From Dryococelus australis (Eukaryota; Arthropoda; Insecta; Phasmatodea; Phasmatidae): DNA of 64,000 nt. The stretch covers positions 228,730,765-228,794,764 of the forward strand of contig CM056993.1 in NCBI GenBank assembly GCA_029891345.1. The letters are read 5' to 3'. The notes under the pieces are model-generated. The model ran no database searches. It was given only the letters and a program-made list of their open reading frames with translations, and had not been told where the DNA came from. Position numbers and translations under genes: made by a program. Positions 11,673 to 21,450 of this stretch are shown in pieces (position 1 is the stretch's first letter; each line of letters starts with the position of its first letter).

Positions 11673-12138
11673 AAATGGATGCGAGTAGTGAATACATTGA
11701 TTAATAAATTAACATTTGAATTGCATTTACTGAAATATAATTATTGTGGGCATGGAACAAAGCTTGCGAAATGCCTGGCACAGAACGATCAAGGTACAAA
11801 CTCTTTGTATAATGTTTGTAAAGAGCATGACATAGTTTATGCTCAAACAAACAATTTGAAAGAAAGGCATATATCAGATACGATTCTAGCTCATAAAGCA
11901 ACAAACATACGAAGAAGCCACCCACATCAATAGTTGAAAAGCATGGCGCTTAGGTCGAAGACAAGGTGATGTAAGCAAAAGTGAAAAGAGGTATGGGCAT
12001 AAAATGCAAAACAAACCAAAAAACCAAGAAAGGTGGGATATTACCATTCATATTTACCACATTAAGCAGTTAAATCAAGTAGTAAAGGCATGTATCTTAA
12101 ACTATATAAAGTTGGACAATGACAAAAAACCTTCAAAT
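11673..12138 (+). pseudogene. Polinton PLA2-like protein (parvovirus VP1-type fold), broken
   Basis: Codons from about 11730 give KYNYCGHGTKLAKC, then a CKEHDIVYA motif and LKERHISDTILAHKA. This is the layout of the phospholipase A2 domain found in parvovirus VP1 unique regions and in related arthropod proteins: a Ca2+-binding loop (YxGPG, here with His in place of Pro) and the His-Asp catalytic pair in HDxxY. After a frame change near 11925 the family-typical basic tail continues (KAWRLGRRQGDVSKS) to about 12135. The ATG at 11673 (AAAAATGG) is the likely start, with stops soon after it and a frame change. In virions this domain opens membranes during entry; whether Polintons use it so is inference. 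It immediately precedes the protease gene. Confidence 0.72.
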
Positions 12139-12510
12139 ATGGAAAAAAAGCAGGAAGTCCTAAATAGTCTTCCAAAACATGCAGTCACTAACAACAATAT
12201 TCTCGTATTTGTAAAGAAATTGGATATTCCTTATTTCCGAGATGTGTATATGAGATACGATTTACCAAAAAAACCAAACCTTTGTGGATATATGATTGTT
12301 GATTTAGATTCAAAACTAAACGAAGGAACTCATTGGATTGTATTAATAAAATACATAAATCAACCATTGTATTATGATAGTTTCGGGGATTTGTGTCCTC
12401 CAATTGAAATACATAACTATTTAAAAGACATGCAATGAAGATACAATTACAAAATTGAACAATTTCCAAATACAATCAATTGTGAGTAATTTATGTTTAC
12501 TGTTTCTGAC
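12139..12510 (+). pseudogene. Polinton adenain-like cysteine protease (PRO), broken
   Basis: Maturation protease of the Polinton virion module, a relative of the adenovirus protease (C5 family). From ATG 12139 the frame shows LDIPYFRDVYMRYDLPKKP, then the catalytic His in GTHWIVLIKY and the catalytic Asp in YYDSFGDLCPP. The segment that carries the catalytic Cys (FPNTINCE, about 12460-12485) is in another reading frame after a break near 12436. A stop follows directly, so the catalytic residues cannot be made in one chain. The open frame also extends upstream to 12004, but that part reads as the tail of the PLA2-like gene. For this reason I chose the internal start. Confidence 0.85.
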
Positions 12511-12558
12511 TATAAATAGAATATTTATGTATGTGTAACAGTAATACATATTAGTAAT

Positions 12559-13232
12559 ATGTCAATTACGTTTATATTAAGTGGAATCTTGGCACAATTG
12601 CATTCGATATATTTCCCTGCTTTGGAGTTAGATTTGGAGTTCGATAGAGAATGGCAAATAAGTCTAATTGAATTCGTTACTTATAACAGCAAACCAAATA
12701 TTGATATGCGCAACCAATCATTTACAGTCAAGATTAGTGAAAAAAAACTATAATATTTTGATACTGGTAGGATCTTACAAGTTAGATAATTTAGAAATGT
12801 TCTTTAAAATGGCATTACCTGATGGTGTACATTTCCGATTACATGGAAATTCAAATACGTTAGTTAGTGCGATGTCCAATAACATTAATTTCGATTTCAT
12901 AGAAGGTTACGAACAGAGTGTATCCCGCTTATGAATTGCATGAGTCATCAAAACAGGTTAATATATTGTCAGTAAATATATGTCATATAAATGTTAATAT
13001 TGTAGGAAGTTCATATTTGAATTTAAAACCGACAAATACAGTACGTGAATTCACGTGTGGGGTGGCTCCAAGATATAAAATAATTGAAAAACTGAATACT
13101 TCGATACGTCTTCTAGTAATAGTTAATCAGGTCAATGAAATAGCTGTTACAATTGTCGATGAAGATGGTGAACTTATTAATTTTAGAATCGAAGATATTA
13201 CCATTCATAGATACTTCAAAAAAGCTATTTAA
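12559..13232 (+). pseudogene. Polinton minor capsid (penton-like) protein, broken
   Basis: Three overlapping frames together make one protein of about 220 residues. 12559-12750 has a beta-rich N-terminus with WQISLIEFVTYNSKPNID. 12740-12934 has the middle part (LVGSYKLDNLE, LHGNSNT). 12918-13232 has the C-terminal jelly-roll-like part (ELHESSKQVNI, PRYKIIEKLN, ending ITIHRYFKKAI). The start motif 'ITFILSG...FPALELD...W.I.LI.F.TYNSxPNI' and the end match, from memory, the single-jelly-roll penton homologues of Polintons. It lies between protease and major capsid genes, as is usual. Frame changes near 12740 and 12925 inactivate it. Confidence 0.82.
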
Positions 13233-13262
13233 ACACTTGCATTCTGTATGCATTGTAATCAT

Positions 13263-13497
13263 AATGGATACTGTCTATAGTAGTTCATATGGCCATAAGA
13301 TAGGTGGTTCTTTTAAGAACTATGTTTCTAAGGATCATACTTCGAAAAAAGTAACTATAAAAAGACATAAACGCAAGCATGAATTGCTCACTTCAAATAA
13401 GGTACCCGTAAAGTTAACACAGGCAACAAATTGTTTTTAAAGGAATTAGGATGTAAGGTAAATAGAAATGGGAGAAATACTTAATGTTGAAGAACCA
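13263..13497 (+). pseudogene. Small basic Polinton protein upstream of the major capsid gene
   Basis: About 75 codons: a Gly/Ser/Tyr-rich start (MDTVYSSSYGHKIGGSFKN), a Lys/His-rich middle (TIKRHKRKHE) and, after a frame change near 13435, a tail reading FLKELGCKV. Small basic proteins with a similar LGxKV tail sit at this position in other Polintons; I recall this only loosely. They may bind DNA or act as cement proteins. No domain is recognised. Confidence 0.5.
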
Positions 13498-14710
13498 ATG
13501 AGTTATGACGATGCAATCACCAGTGTGGAAATACATGTGTATGAAACATTCTGAGCAGGTCCATACACATTTCCATTGGAAATAAGGTTTTCTATACAAA
13601 ATAACGATATTTATTTATTACCATCGAAATCAAGTTTAAGATTTAGAGAAACAATTAAAAAGACAGCCGATGCAACTAATCCAGAAACTACAGGAATTGT
13701 GAGAAACAAAATACTACATTTAATCTCCTGAATTGCATGTCTGCTCAATGGTGTTGAAATCGACCAAACACGAAATGTTGGAATTACTTCCATGATAAAG
13801 AACTATCTCTCATAGACAGTAAAAAATTGCTATACAGAGATTATGGCTGGGTGGAGCAATAGTAGCGATTATAAAATACAAATAAACCCAGGCAAAAAAT
13901 ATGAAGTTGTTATACAATTAAGTATGGTACTTGGCTTCACTGAAGACTATAAAGAAGTTATATTAAATGCTAAACAAGAATTAATTATTCTACTTGCTAA
14001 CATGCATTTTAATGTCATATATGATACAACTAATAACAACAAAGGTGTAACATTTTAATTAAACAGTGTTTAGTGACTGATACCACTTACTGATATTAAC
14101 ACTCGTGAACATGTAAAGTTTTTAAAGTATATCGAAATAGGGAATAATTTAGACACTGCATTCAGGTCATGGATGTTAGAGACATTTCCAACACTACAAA
14201 ACACTACAGCACAAAACATCATATAGAATGTGAAATCAAGTTTTTCATCTGGAAAGTAGAGATATGTTATTTGTTTTCAAACACACTGACAAAACAATTT
14301 AAAATCACACAGATCACTATTCGATAATTGTGATATTAAAAATATTAAACTGTATCTAAACAGTCAAACGTATCCCTCTAAACATTTTAATATAAAATTT
14401 GGTAATGGCAAATTCCTTATTTGCTACAATATGTATAGGATGTTCCAGGAAACATATCACAACAAAATCAACTCACTAATATTAGAACACTATGATTCTA
14501 AAACCAGATAAACAATATTTGTATTTGATGTAAGCAAACAAAATGACACCATAAGCAATTATGTTATAGATTTAAAAAATTTAAATAATTGCAAATACAC
14601 CCATTCTAGCAAATACACAAGCATATACTTTGATCATTAATGATAAAATAACAATCTAAAATGTAAGAGATAAGCTGGTGAAAACAATACTTGAGTCAGT
14701 AGGAAACTAA
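13468..14710 (+). pseudogene. Polinton major capsid protein (double jelly-roll, hexon-like), broken
   Basis: From ATG 13468 the frame reads MGEILNVEEPMSYDDAITSV, then the IRFSIQNNDIYLLPSKSSL block, then LNGVEIDQTRNVGITSMIKN. These are the usual N-terminal landmarks of Polinton major capsid proteins. Further landmarks are EYHKV-like middle sequence lost to decay, IKLYLNSQTYPSKHFNIKF (about 14350), FQETYHNK (about 14440), FVFDVSKQNDTISNYVIDL and the C-terminal ANTQAYTLIINDKI. More than ten stops and several frame changes are spread over 1.24 kb. The protein would form the trimeric capsomers of the predicted icosahedral shell. Confidence 0.88.
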
Positions 14711-14719
14711 CACGATTCC

Positions 14720-15118
14720 GACGAGATATTTAGCAATGTGCAAGGATTTTAATCTCCAGATAAATTTATATTTAAAGAATTGGCTATTACTGATATGGAA
14801 GAACACACGATGGTATTCAGCTTCAAATGGCCGTTCGACTAGAAATAGTTGAGTCCCAAACAAGAAAACAAATAGATGGGTTACCAAACCCAACATGGTT
14901 GGAATTGGTAGAGGGGGTGTATGGAGTATGAGAATATAGAAGATATTTGCAAGAATGACCAAAATAAGTATAAGATATACATATGTGAAGTCGAGCAAAA
15001 ACACATTTTAGAAAGTGTGAGGAATGGGAAAATAACACACATTAAAAAAAATGCAATTATCTATCTTTCAAAAAATTATGTAAAACATATGGATACAAAT
15101 CGAACTTCATCTCTATAG
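14720..15118 (+). pseudogene. Additional Polinton ORF of unknown function, one frame with several stops
   Basis: A single reading frame of 133 codons with five internal stops. Its blocks include DEIFSNVQGF, KFIFKELAITDMEE, FKWPFD, QHGWNW and YKIYICEVEQKHILESV. The order F-x-N-V-Q-G-F / K-F-I-F-K-E-L-A-I / F-K-W-P-F / H-G-W-x-W / K-x-Y-I-x-x-x-E-x-K resembles a widespread but unnamed insect protein family often seen near transposons. This is from memory only. It follows the capsid gene by about 10 bp in the same direction, so it was probably part of the same transcription unit. Confidence 0.55.
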
Positions 15119-15774
15119 GGGAAAACTCTACATTATTGCTAACTTGGGGAATGATGACTGACTGGGGTCAAGTGGATGAAGGTGAGTAGGAGCCTTTGGT
15201 GAGAAAAAGTATGAATAAAGGAGGTGATTCGCAATATTAGTTAACTTCCAATATATTAATCGCCTATCAGCTCACCAGACCTCAAGTTGTAAGCATTATT
15301 CATTGGAAATGAACTTTAATATTAAAGAGGGAAATGTTTCTGTCTATGCATGTTATGAGCGGAATCGTAACATTAGCAGGACATGTTTCAATGCTGTGAA
15401 CTATCAAGTGAAATTTAGTATATAAAGTTTTTGGTTTTATGGAAACCAATATTTTCTAAACATGAATCAAGAATAGAATGTAATCACATGCTGGTGCATA
15501 TAGAAATCAAAGTGTTAATTGAATATTAGCAGATTATTTGCACGTTGAAGTAAACATTTTAGAAGTTGTTTTGGTAAGTAATAATAAACATTTAAGCTAT
15601 ACATTACAGCTGCATATATTTTTATAGCCAATAGACTGTAGATTCATAATGTTTTCCAAGCTGGCAAACATCCTATACTTAATTGTGTTACCTTTTTTGA
15701 AACAGTTTGTGTAACTTGTGTATGCTTCTTAAAAAATTTGTATATCATTTTGAAACAGCTTGTCATATGTGTAA
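15119..15774. other. Polinton interior, nothing recognised
   Basis: AT-rich stretch between the last virion-block ORF and the 3' end of the nested LINE. Only short frames are present. Confidence 0.4.
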
Positions 15775-18245
15775 TATTTGTCAATTTTCATTTGTGTTCT
15801 GCCCAGAGGCAGGTTTTCACATGGTATCTCTCCATGCTCTCCTGTCTTCTGCCAACCTCTTCAGGTCCATATACTTACCACTTCCCTTGATGTCATATAT
15901 CAACTAGTATTTTCTTCTTCCTTTCAATCTTTTTCCACAAACTATTTCTTCCATAGACTCTGTTAGGAAGCACTCCTGTCTCGAGTGCCCCATCCAGTTC
16001 TTCTTCCTTTCTCTTATGACTTTTAGCAGTGTTTCCTCTCATCCTTCACGTCCACATCTCAAATGCTTCTAGCCTTTTTTCGTCCTCACGTCTCAGTGTC
16101 TGCGTCTCTGCCCCATAGAGTGCCACACTCCATACAAAACACTTGCATGTCATTTCCTCAGTGCTCTATGTAGTTTTCCGCATAGCAACCTGCTCTTCCT
16201 ATTGAACACTTCCTTTGCTACCGCAATACGAGTCTTCACTTCCTGATGACATTTAATTTCCTCAGTTATCATACTTCCTAGATATTTGAATGCTCTTACT
16301 TGGCTGATATTAGCTTGTCCTATCTTAATATTTGCCGGTTTCCTTCCTTTACTGAATACTATACTCTTTGTTTTTTATGTATTGAATCTCATGCCATACT
16401 CCTCACAAGTTTCATTCAGATCTTTTAGCATTTTAGCTATAGTTCTTTCACATTCTATTAATAATCCATGTCATCTGCAAATCTTAAACATTATAGTATC
16501 TATCCGCCAATACATACTCCTCCTCTTCCATCTAACATTTTCCCAATAATCTCCTCCAAGTATAAATTGAAGAACAAGGGAGAAAGGCAACAGCCTTGTC
16601 TAATGCTCCTCCCAATGCTGCTCTCTTCTGACATTTCAGTTCCAATATTTACTCTTACTTTCTGTTGTAAATATAGATTCTGTACTAGTCTTCTCTCTTT
16701 CGAATCTACTCCTTTCCTCTTCAAGATGTCCATCAGCTTGTTCCATTGTACTCTGTCGAAAGCTTTTTCCAAGTCAATAAAGATAGCATAAATTTCTCTA
16801 CCTTTCTCAATATATCTTTCCTCTATGATTCTTAACAGGCCCATAGCATATCTTGTTCCTTTTCCACTTCTCAATCCAAACTGTTCCTCTCCAATCCTTC
16901 TATCTAACTTCACATATAGCCTTCTATTCAAAACTCTTAACAATATTTTAGGTGCATGAGAAATTAGAATAATAGTCCTATGTTCTTCACATTTATTGGT
17001 ATTCGTTTTTTTTTTTTTCAATTGGTATCATTACCATTGCAAGAAAGTCATCCGGCCATTCCCCTTTGTCATAATCCCGTTACATAGGTAGACTCCTCCT
17101 CCTGTTTCATAAACTCTTTAACATGTCTGCTGGCAAATTATCAATTCCACACGCCTTTCGATTCTTCATCTCCTTCAGTGCCTTTTCTACTTCTGTTTCC
17201 AAGATGTCATACTCCTTTCTATCCTCTGGCACCTGTGCCTCCTCTTCAATCGTACTTTCACTTGGTCTTTGATCCACCTTATACAGATATTCTATATATT
17301 CTTGCCATCTAGTCAACACTTCAAGTGGTTCTCTGGCTAATGTGCAATGCCCTTTTTATATTTCCATGTTATACTTTCTTGCCCTTCAAAGTCTATCTCC
17401 CTAGCCATTCTGTACATAATTTCATACTTTCCCCCTTTCTCAATGTTCTCTATTTCCTCACATTCCTCTTTCATCCATCTTTATCTTGCTTATACAGTTC
17501 TTCTCAATTCATTATTCAGTTTTCTATACCTCTTTCTTCCTTCTCAATTTCCCTTATTTTTCCACATTCTCCATTCTTCCATCTTTTTCAACATGTTTTC
17601 CATTATCTATTCTTTCCTGATACTTTTGGACTCTCTAATTCCTAGAACTTCTTTGGCAGATGTCATGAGTCCTTCCCTCATTTTTATGCTTTTCTCATTT
17701 ATACATTCTTCATCTCTACCTCTTTGGCATTATTCCATAAACCTGTCTTCCAGCTCTGAAGCCTACTTACATTTTTGAGTGTCTCTAAGTTTAATCTTTC
17801 CCTTGCTTTATCTCTCTCCACTCTCTTCATCTTTACTTCTATTTCTCTCACTACGAGATTGTGAATTGAATTTTTCTGCACCTAGGTAAGCTTTGGCATT
17901 CTTCAGGCAGTCCCTATAACTTTTTTGTATCGGGATGTGGTCCAGCTAGTACATTTCTCTATTTAAATTAGAGACCCCTGTATACCGTCTCCTTTTGTGA
18001 TTTTCAAATGGGGTGTTGCCCACCACTAGTGAGTTTTCTGTGCAAAAGTTAATTAGTCTTTCATCCCTCACATTTCTTACCCCTAATCCAAATTTTTCCT
18101 ACTGTTTTTTTCTAATTTTCCTTCACCCACAACTGGATTCCAGTCCCCCATAATAATAACACAGGCATTTTTATTCTCTTTCTCAATAAGTTCTTCAATC
18201 TTTAAATAGTATTCTTCCACCTCTTCATCTCTATATCAGTGAATA
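15775..18245 (-). mobile_element. 5'-truncated, decayed non-LTR retrotransposon (LINE) nested in the Polinton
   Basis: Minus-strand ORF2 remnant. 17640-18240 is the end of the AP-type endonuclease (IIMGDWNPVVGEG, a GD[FW]N motif). 17107-17320 is the linker. 16500-17021 is reverse transcriptase with IFIDLEKAFDRVQWNKLM, IRQGCCLSPLFFNLYLEEI and, after a break, RFADDM at about 16460. 15775-16150 is the C-terminal part, ending with a DLKRLAEDRRAWRDTM-type tail. Stops and frame changes are frequent and the 5' end lies inside the endonuclease domain. Similar polyneopteran endonuclease-RT proteins are known, but I cannot set the clade. The insertion is younger than the Polinton. Confidence 0.85.
16440..17021 (-). 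pseudogene. LINE reverse transcriptase fragment
   Basis: The best-preserved 173-codon frame (16500-17021) covers RT motifs from the region before motif 1 (EEHRTIILISHAPKILLRVL) through motif A (FIDLEKAFDRV) to motif B (RQGCCLSPLFFN). Motif C (FADD) follows after a stop. A poly-A run at about 17005-17020 (poly-T on the plus strand) separates it from the upstream part. Not functional. Confidence 0.85.
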
Positions 18246-20065
18246 TGTTTTAAAATTAAATTATTTGTACTTTTTTTTTTAACAAACCCCTTCACAAACT
18301 GTGAAAGGCATTTGTATTCACAAGAAAGGAATAATATTACCTTGGTGAATAAAATGTTTCAACACTAATGGTATTCCAACTAGTTAAAAAGTCTTTGGTT
18401 TCTATCAAGACAATCAAATCTGAACAGATTCATTAAATGATAGATGTTCTCAAATTTGAAGATGTTTTAACATAAATGAATAGTGATGAATATTCCCGAT
18501 GAAACATTACTAGCTGAATAATTTATACTCAGTTTGAATTGGTAAACTTACACCCTTGGCCAATGTCTTAAGATGCGTAAAACCATTACACTTAGAGTTC
18601 AACAATGCTGTCATTGCTACCAATTCTTGTCTGGAGTCACAAGACATACACGTTTGACTTCAACGACTCTCCAGTGTTACCAACCACTAAACCAAAGTCT
18701 CGAAGTGTGTAAGCTTGAGTCCAACGACCCTATCCAGAAACAGTACAGCTTCACAATAACCTACAGACATCTCTCCTCATAGCCTTTCATGAAGTAGGTG
18801 ATAGCCCATGGAACCCCCCCCCCCCCCCCCCCCCATTTATTAGCAGGTAAAAGACTTAGCCTTTGTCCATACTAGATGGAAATCATCTCCCACCCTGTTC
18901 GCAAACTCTGTAGCACAGTCATTTGTATCAATGTATTCTTTCTAATTTATTAAATATAAGCACTTTCCATCCTTCAATACAGACTTAACAGCCCTCAACT
19001 TAGTATAAAGGTTTGAATGTAATATGTTAGAAAACACACATACACATACACAAAAAAGTGAATACAATCAACAAAATGTTGCAAATAAAGATACCTTAGT
19101 TGAAAATGTAGTAGTTTTGTTTTCTAAAGAGACTTTATTCTATACACAAACTTTACTATATTTGTAAAATATCCTACTTCATTTCTGTATATATTACATT
19201 CTTTAGTAGTAATTTCCTAGAAATAGTTCTAACCTATGTTTATTATTATTAATAATATTATTCTTGACCAAAAATTGGTAGATGAGCTTTTGTTTATTCA
19301 AAAACGAATAATATAGTTACAATAGCGAAAAACTAATAATCATATACATTAGCAGAAGATATCTGTAGACATGTTTTACGGTAATACACATTTATATGAT
19401 TGACAAAATATATATTAAGTTAACATGGGAACTTATTTACTTAAATTAGTTCGCAACACATAATGCATTTCTTGAACTCTATATAAGGTTTATGGAAAGT
19501 AAAGATTTTTTTATGTTATATTAAGGTTTACACATATATTGAGGGTGATATCTCATTGTTAGGAAACTTTACAGATCATAGCTTTAAAGAGTAAGGAATT
19601 GAAACCCTTAAAAAAATAATAACAAGGTTTCCATTGTAAATGCATAACTATTACTAGAAATCTATAGTGTTGCAAACCGTGAAAGAATTTTTATAGTCAT
19701 ATGTTTTATATAGATTATATTATTTTTTTTCCATAAATCCACACCATATAAAATTATACATAGTGTTATTGGCTATGTTGGTCTCTAATACGATCGTTAA
19801 GAATTTTTATTTACTGATAATAAACCAGAATTTATTTAATAATTTATTTAATTATTGTGGAAATACATTAGTTTCCATTTCTTAGGGAGGAAAGAGAGTA
19901 GTGAGGTTGGTTTCAAAGGTTGTGGTGAGGAGTGGTTAGGGTTTGAAGTTGTTTAAAAGTCGAGGATGCAGAGACGGAAGGGGTGTTTGAAGCTCTGGCT
20001 GTAGAGAGGGGATGAGTGCCTCTTCCTGAAATTTTAAATTTTTAATAAGAAGGGGTCTAGTCTCT
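18246..20065. other. Polinton interior right of the LINE; poly-C run, no gene recognised
   Basis: Mostly AT-rich. A run of about 20 C lies at 18815-18834. No DNA polymerase B motifs (such as DTDS or SLYP) were found in the frames inspected on either strand, although this is where a polymerase gene would fit. Confidence 0.4.
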
Positions 20066-20147
20066 ATGCGCCCTCTACTATTTCCAGTAGTTCTTGAGTG
20101 CGGTTTAAGTTGCGATGGCAAGTTTCTACGAAGACTTGTTTTTAGAA

Positions 20148-20575
20148 TGACGACTCAAAGACTTGAATGGGAAATACAAGATTTTGATTGGAATGTTTTT
20201 AACCATAAAGTGGAGTCTCTGGATACAATAATATCTGATTTACTGGGTTCTTTGAAGGAAGGCTCGCCATCTCCAATGTTTTCAACTCCACCTCCTATGC
20301 TGACTCCACTACCTTCCATGGCTCAAATAACTTCAACACCACCTCCTATGCTGACTCTACTGCCTTCCATGCCTCCAATGACTTCAACATCGCCGCCTCC
20401 GATAAGGTTGCCACTGCCTCCTATGAAGCCGCCGCCTCCGATGACATCAAAACCGTCACCCCGATGATGTTGCCGCTGTCTCAACTACCTCCACAGTCTC
20501 CAGCAGCATTCAGCAACCACGGCATCAGCCTTGCCGATGCCTCCGACGTTACAAGCTCTTGACTTATATCTGAAA
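20148..20575 (+). CDS. Proline-rich ORF of unknown function in the right part of the Polinton
   Basis: A plus-strand frame with likely start ATG 20148 (MTTQRLEWEIQDFDWNVFN). A first acidic/hydrophobic segment of about 45 residues ends near SDLLGSLKEG. A Pro/Met/Ser-rich repeat tail with PPPML and PSM motifs runs to 20464, followed by a frame change and more Pro/Ala sequence to a candidate splice donor (CAGGTGAGCG, about 20580). No homologue is recognised. It is the only long GC-richer frame in this half of the element and less damaged than the virion genes. It could be an accessory Polinton gene or a later passenger. Confidence 0.4.
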
Positions 20576-20634
20576 AAATCAGGTGAGCGTTGCTTCGAAA
20601 GGCCGGAAAGTTGTTGTTGTAAGCCTTAAATAAT

Positions 20635-20910
20635 GTGAGAGTAGAAGTTGATGAAGGTGTTTTATTATTATTTAATCGGTTGGAGGAGTTTTTAGTTTTC
20701 AATTTCTTTCTCTCACCACCTCCAAATATACCTTCCCCCAATCTCATATCTCCTGAAACACTGCAATTATATATAGAATCCCCGCCCCGTCCGTCATCAT
20801 GGCAAATGCAATATAGCCCTGTTCTTTTTCCTATATCACCTGCATTGCCTGTCGCTCCTCCAAAGAGGCGTAAATTAAGTTTTAGCCTTGCCTCTAGGCA
20901 AAAATTATAG
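20635..20910 (+). CDS. Second Pro-rich frame ending in a nuclear-localisation-like cluster, possible exon 2
   Basis: A 91-codon plus-strand frame with SPPPNIPSPNLISPETLQ in the middle and the C-terminal tail APPKRRKLSFSLASRQKL. KRRK is a classical monopartite nuclear localisation type. It follows the previous Pro-rich frame by about 60 bp, after a GTGAGC-like donor. The two may be exons of one gene, but this intron would be very short. Function unknown. Confidence 0.35.
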   Translation: MRVEVDEGVLLLFNRLEEFLVFNFFLSPPPNIPSPNLISPETLQLYIESPPRPSSWQMQYSPVLFPISPALPVAPPKRRKLSFSLASRQKL

Positions 20911-20989
20911 TGAATGTGTTAGTGCTTTTCCTTACAATTTAAGGTTTTTGGTATGTGTTAATATTTTCTGATGAAATATAGTACAAAGT

Positions 20990-21450
20990 TTACAGTTTTT
21001 AATGTTTTCCGAAGAAGTTTTTAATGTTTTCAGAATGTTTTTAATGTTTTCAGACATAACATGATGTGAGGTTTAATGTTTCAGATGTAACATTGTGCAA
21101 AATTTAATATTTTAAGACGTAATATTATGTTAGGTTTAATGTTTTCAGGCGTAAAATGGTGTACAGTTTAATGTTTTCAGAAATAACATGATGTTAGGTG
21201 TAAAATTATCAGATGTAACATGATGTGAGGTTTAATGTTTTCAGATGTAACATTGTGCAAAATTTAATATTTTAAGCCGTAACATTATGTGAGGTTTAAT
21301 GTTTTCAGATGTAACATGGTGTAAAGTTTAGTGTTTTCAGACCTAATATGATGTTAGGTTTAATGTTTTCAGAAGAAAGTTTTTAATTTTTTTTAGGCGT
21401 AAAATTATGAAAAGTTTTTAATGTTTTCAGAAGTGAGTTTTTAAATTTTT
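20990..21450. repeat. 36-bp tandem repeat array
   Basis: About 12 degenerate copies of a unit containing GTTTAATGTTTTCAGATGTAA, spaced about 36 bp apart. Each unit carries TTTTCAG, so it creates many cryptic splice-acceptor-like sites. Located just downstream of the Pro-rich frames. Confidence 0.85.

Noticed and set aside
11701-12475. Minus-strand frames opposite the PLA2-like and protease genes
   Set aside because: Shadows of plus-strand genes with recognisable catalytic motifs.
14696-15038. Hydrophobic minus-strand frames resembling membrane proteins
   Set aside because: Antisense to the plus-strand ORF at 14720-15118. The hydrophobicity comes from A/T-rich codons.
17325-17778. Ser/Phe/Pro-rich plus-strand frames
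   Set aside because: Antisense of the LINE endonuclease/linker region.
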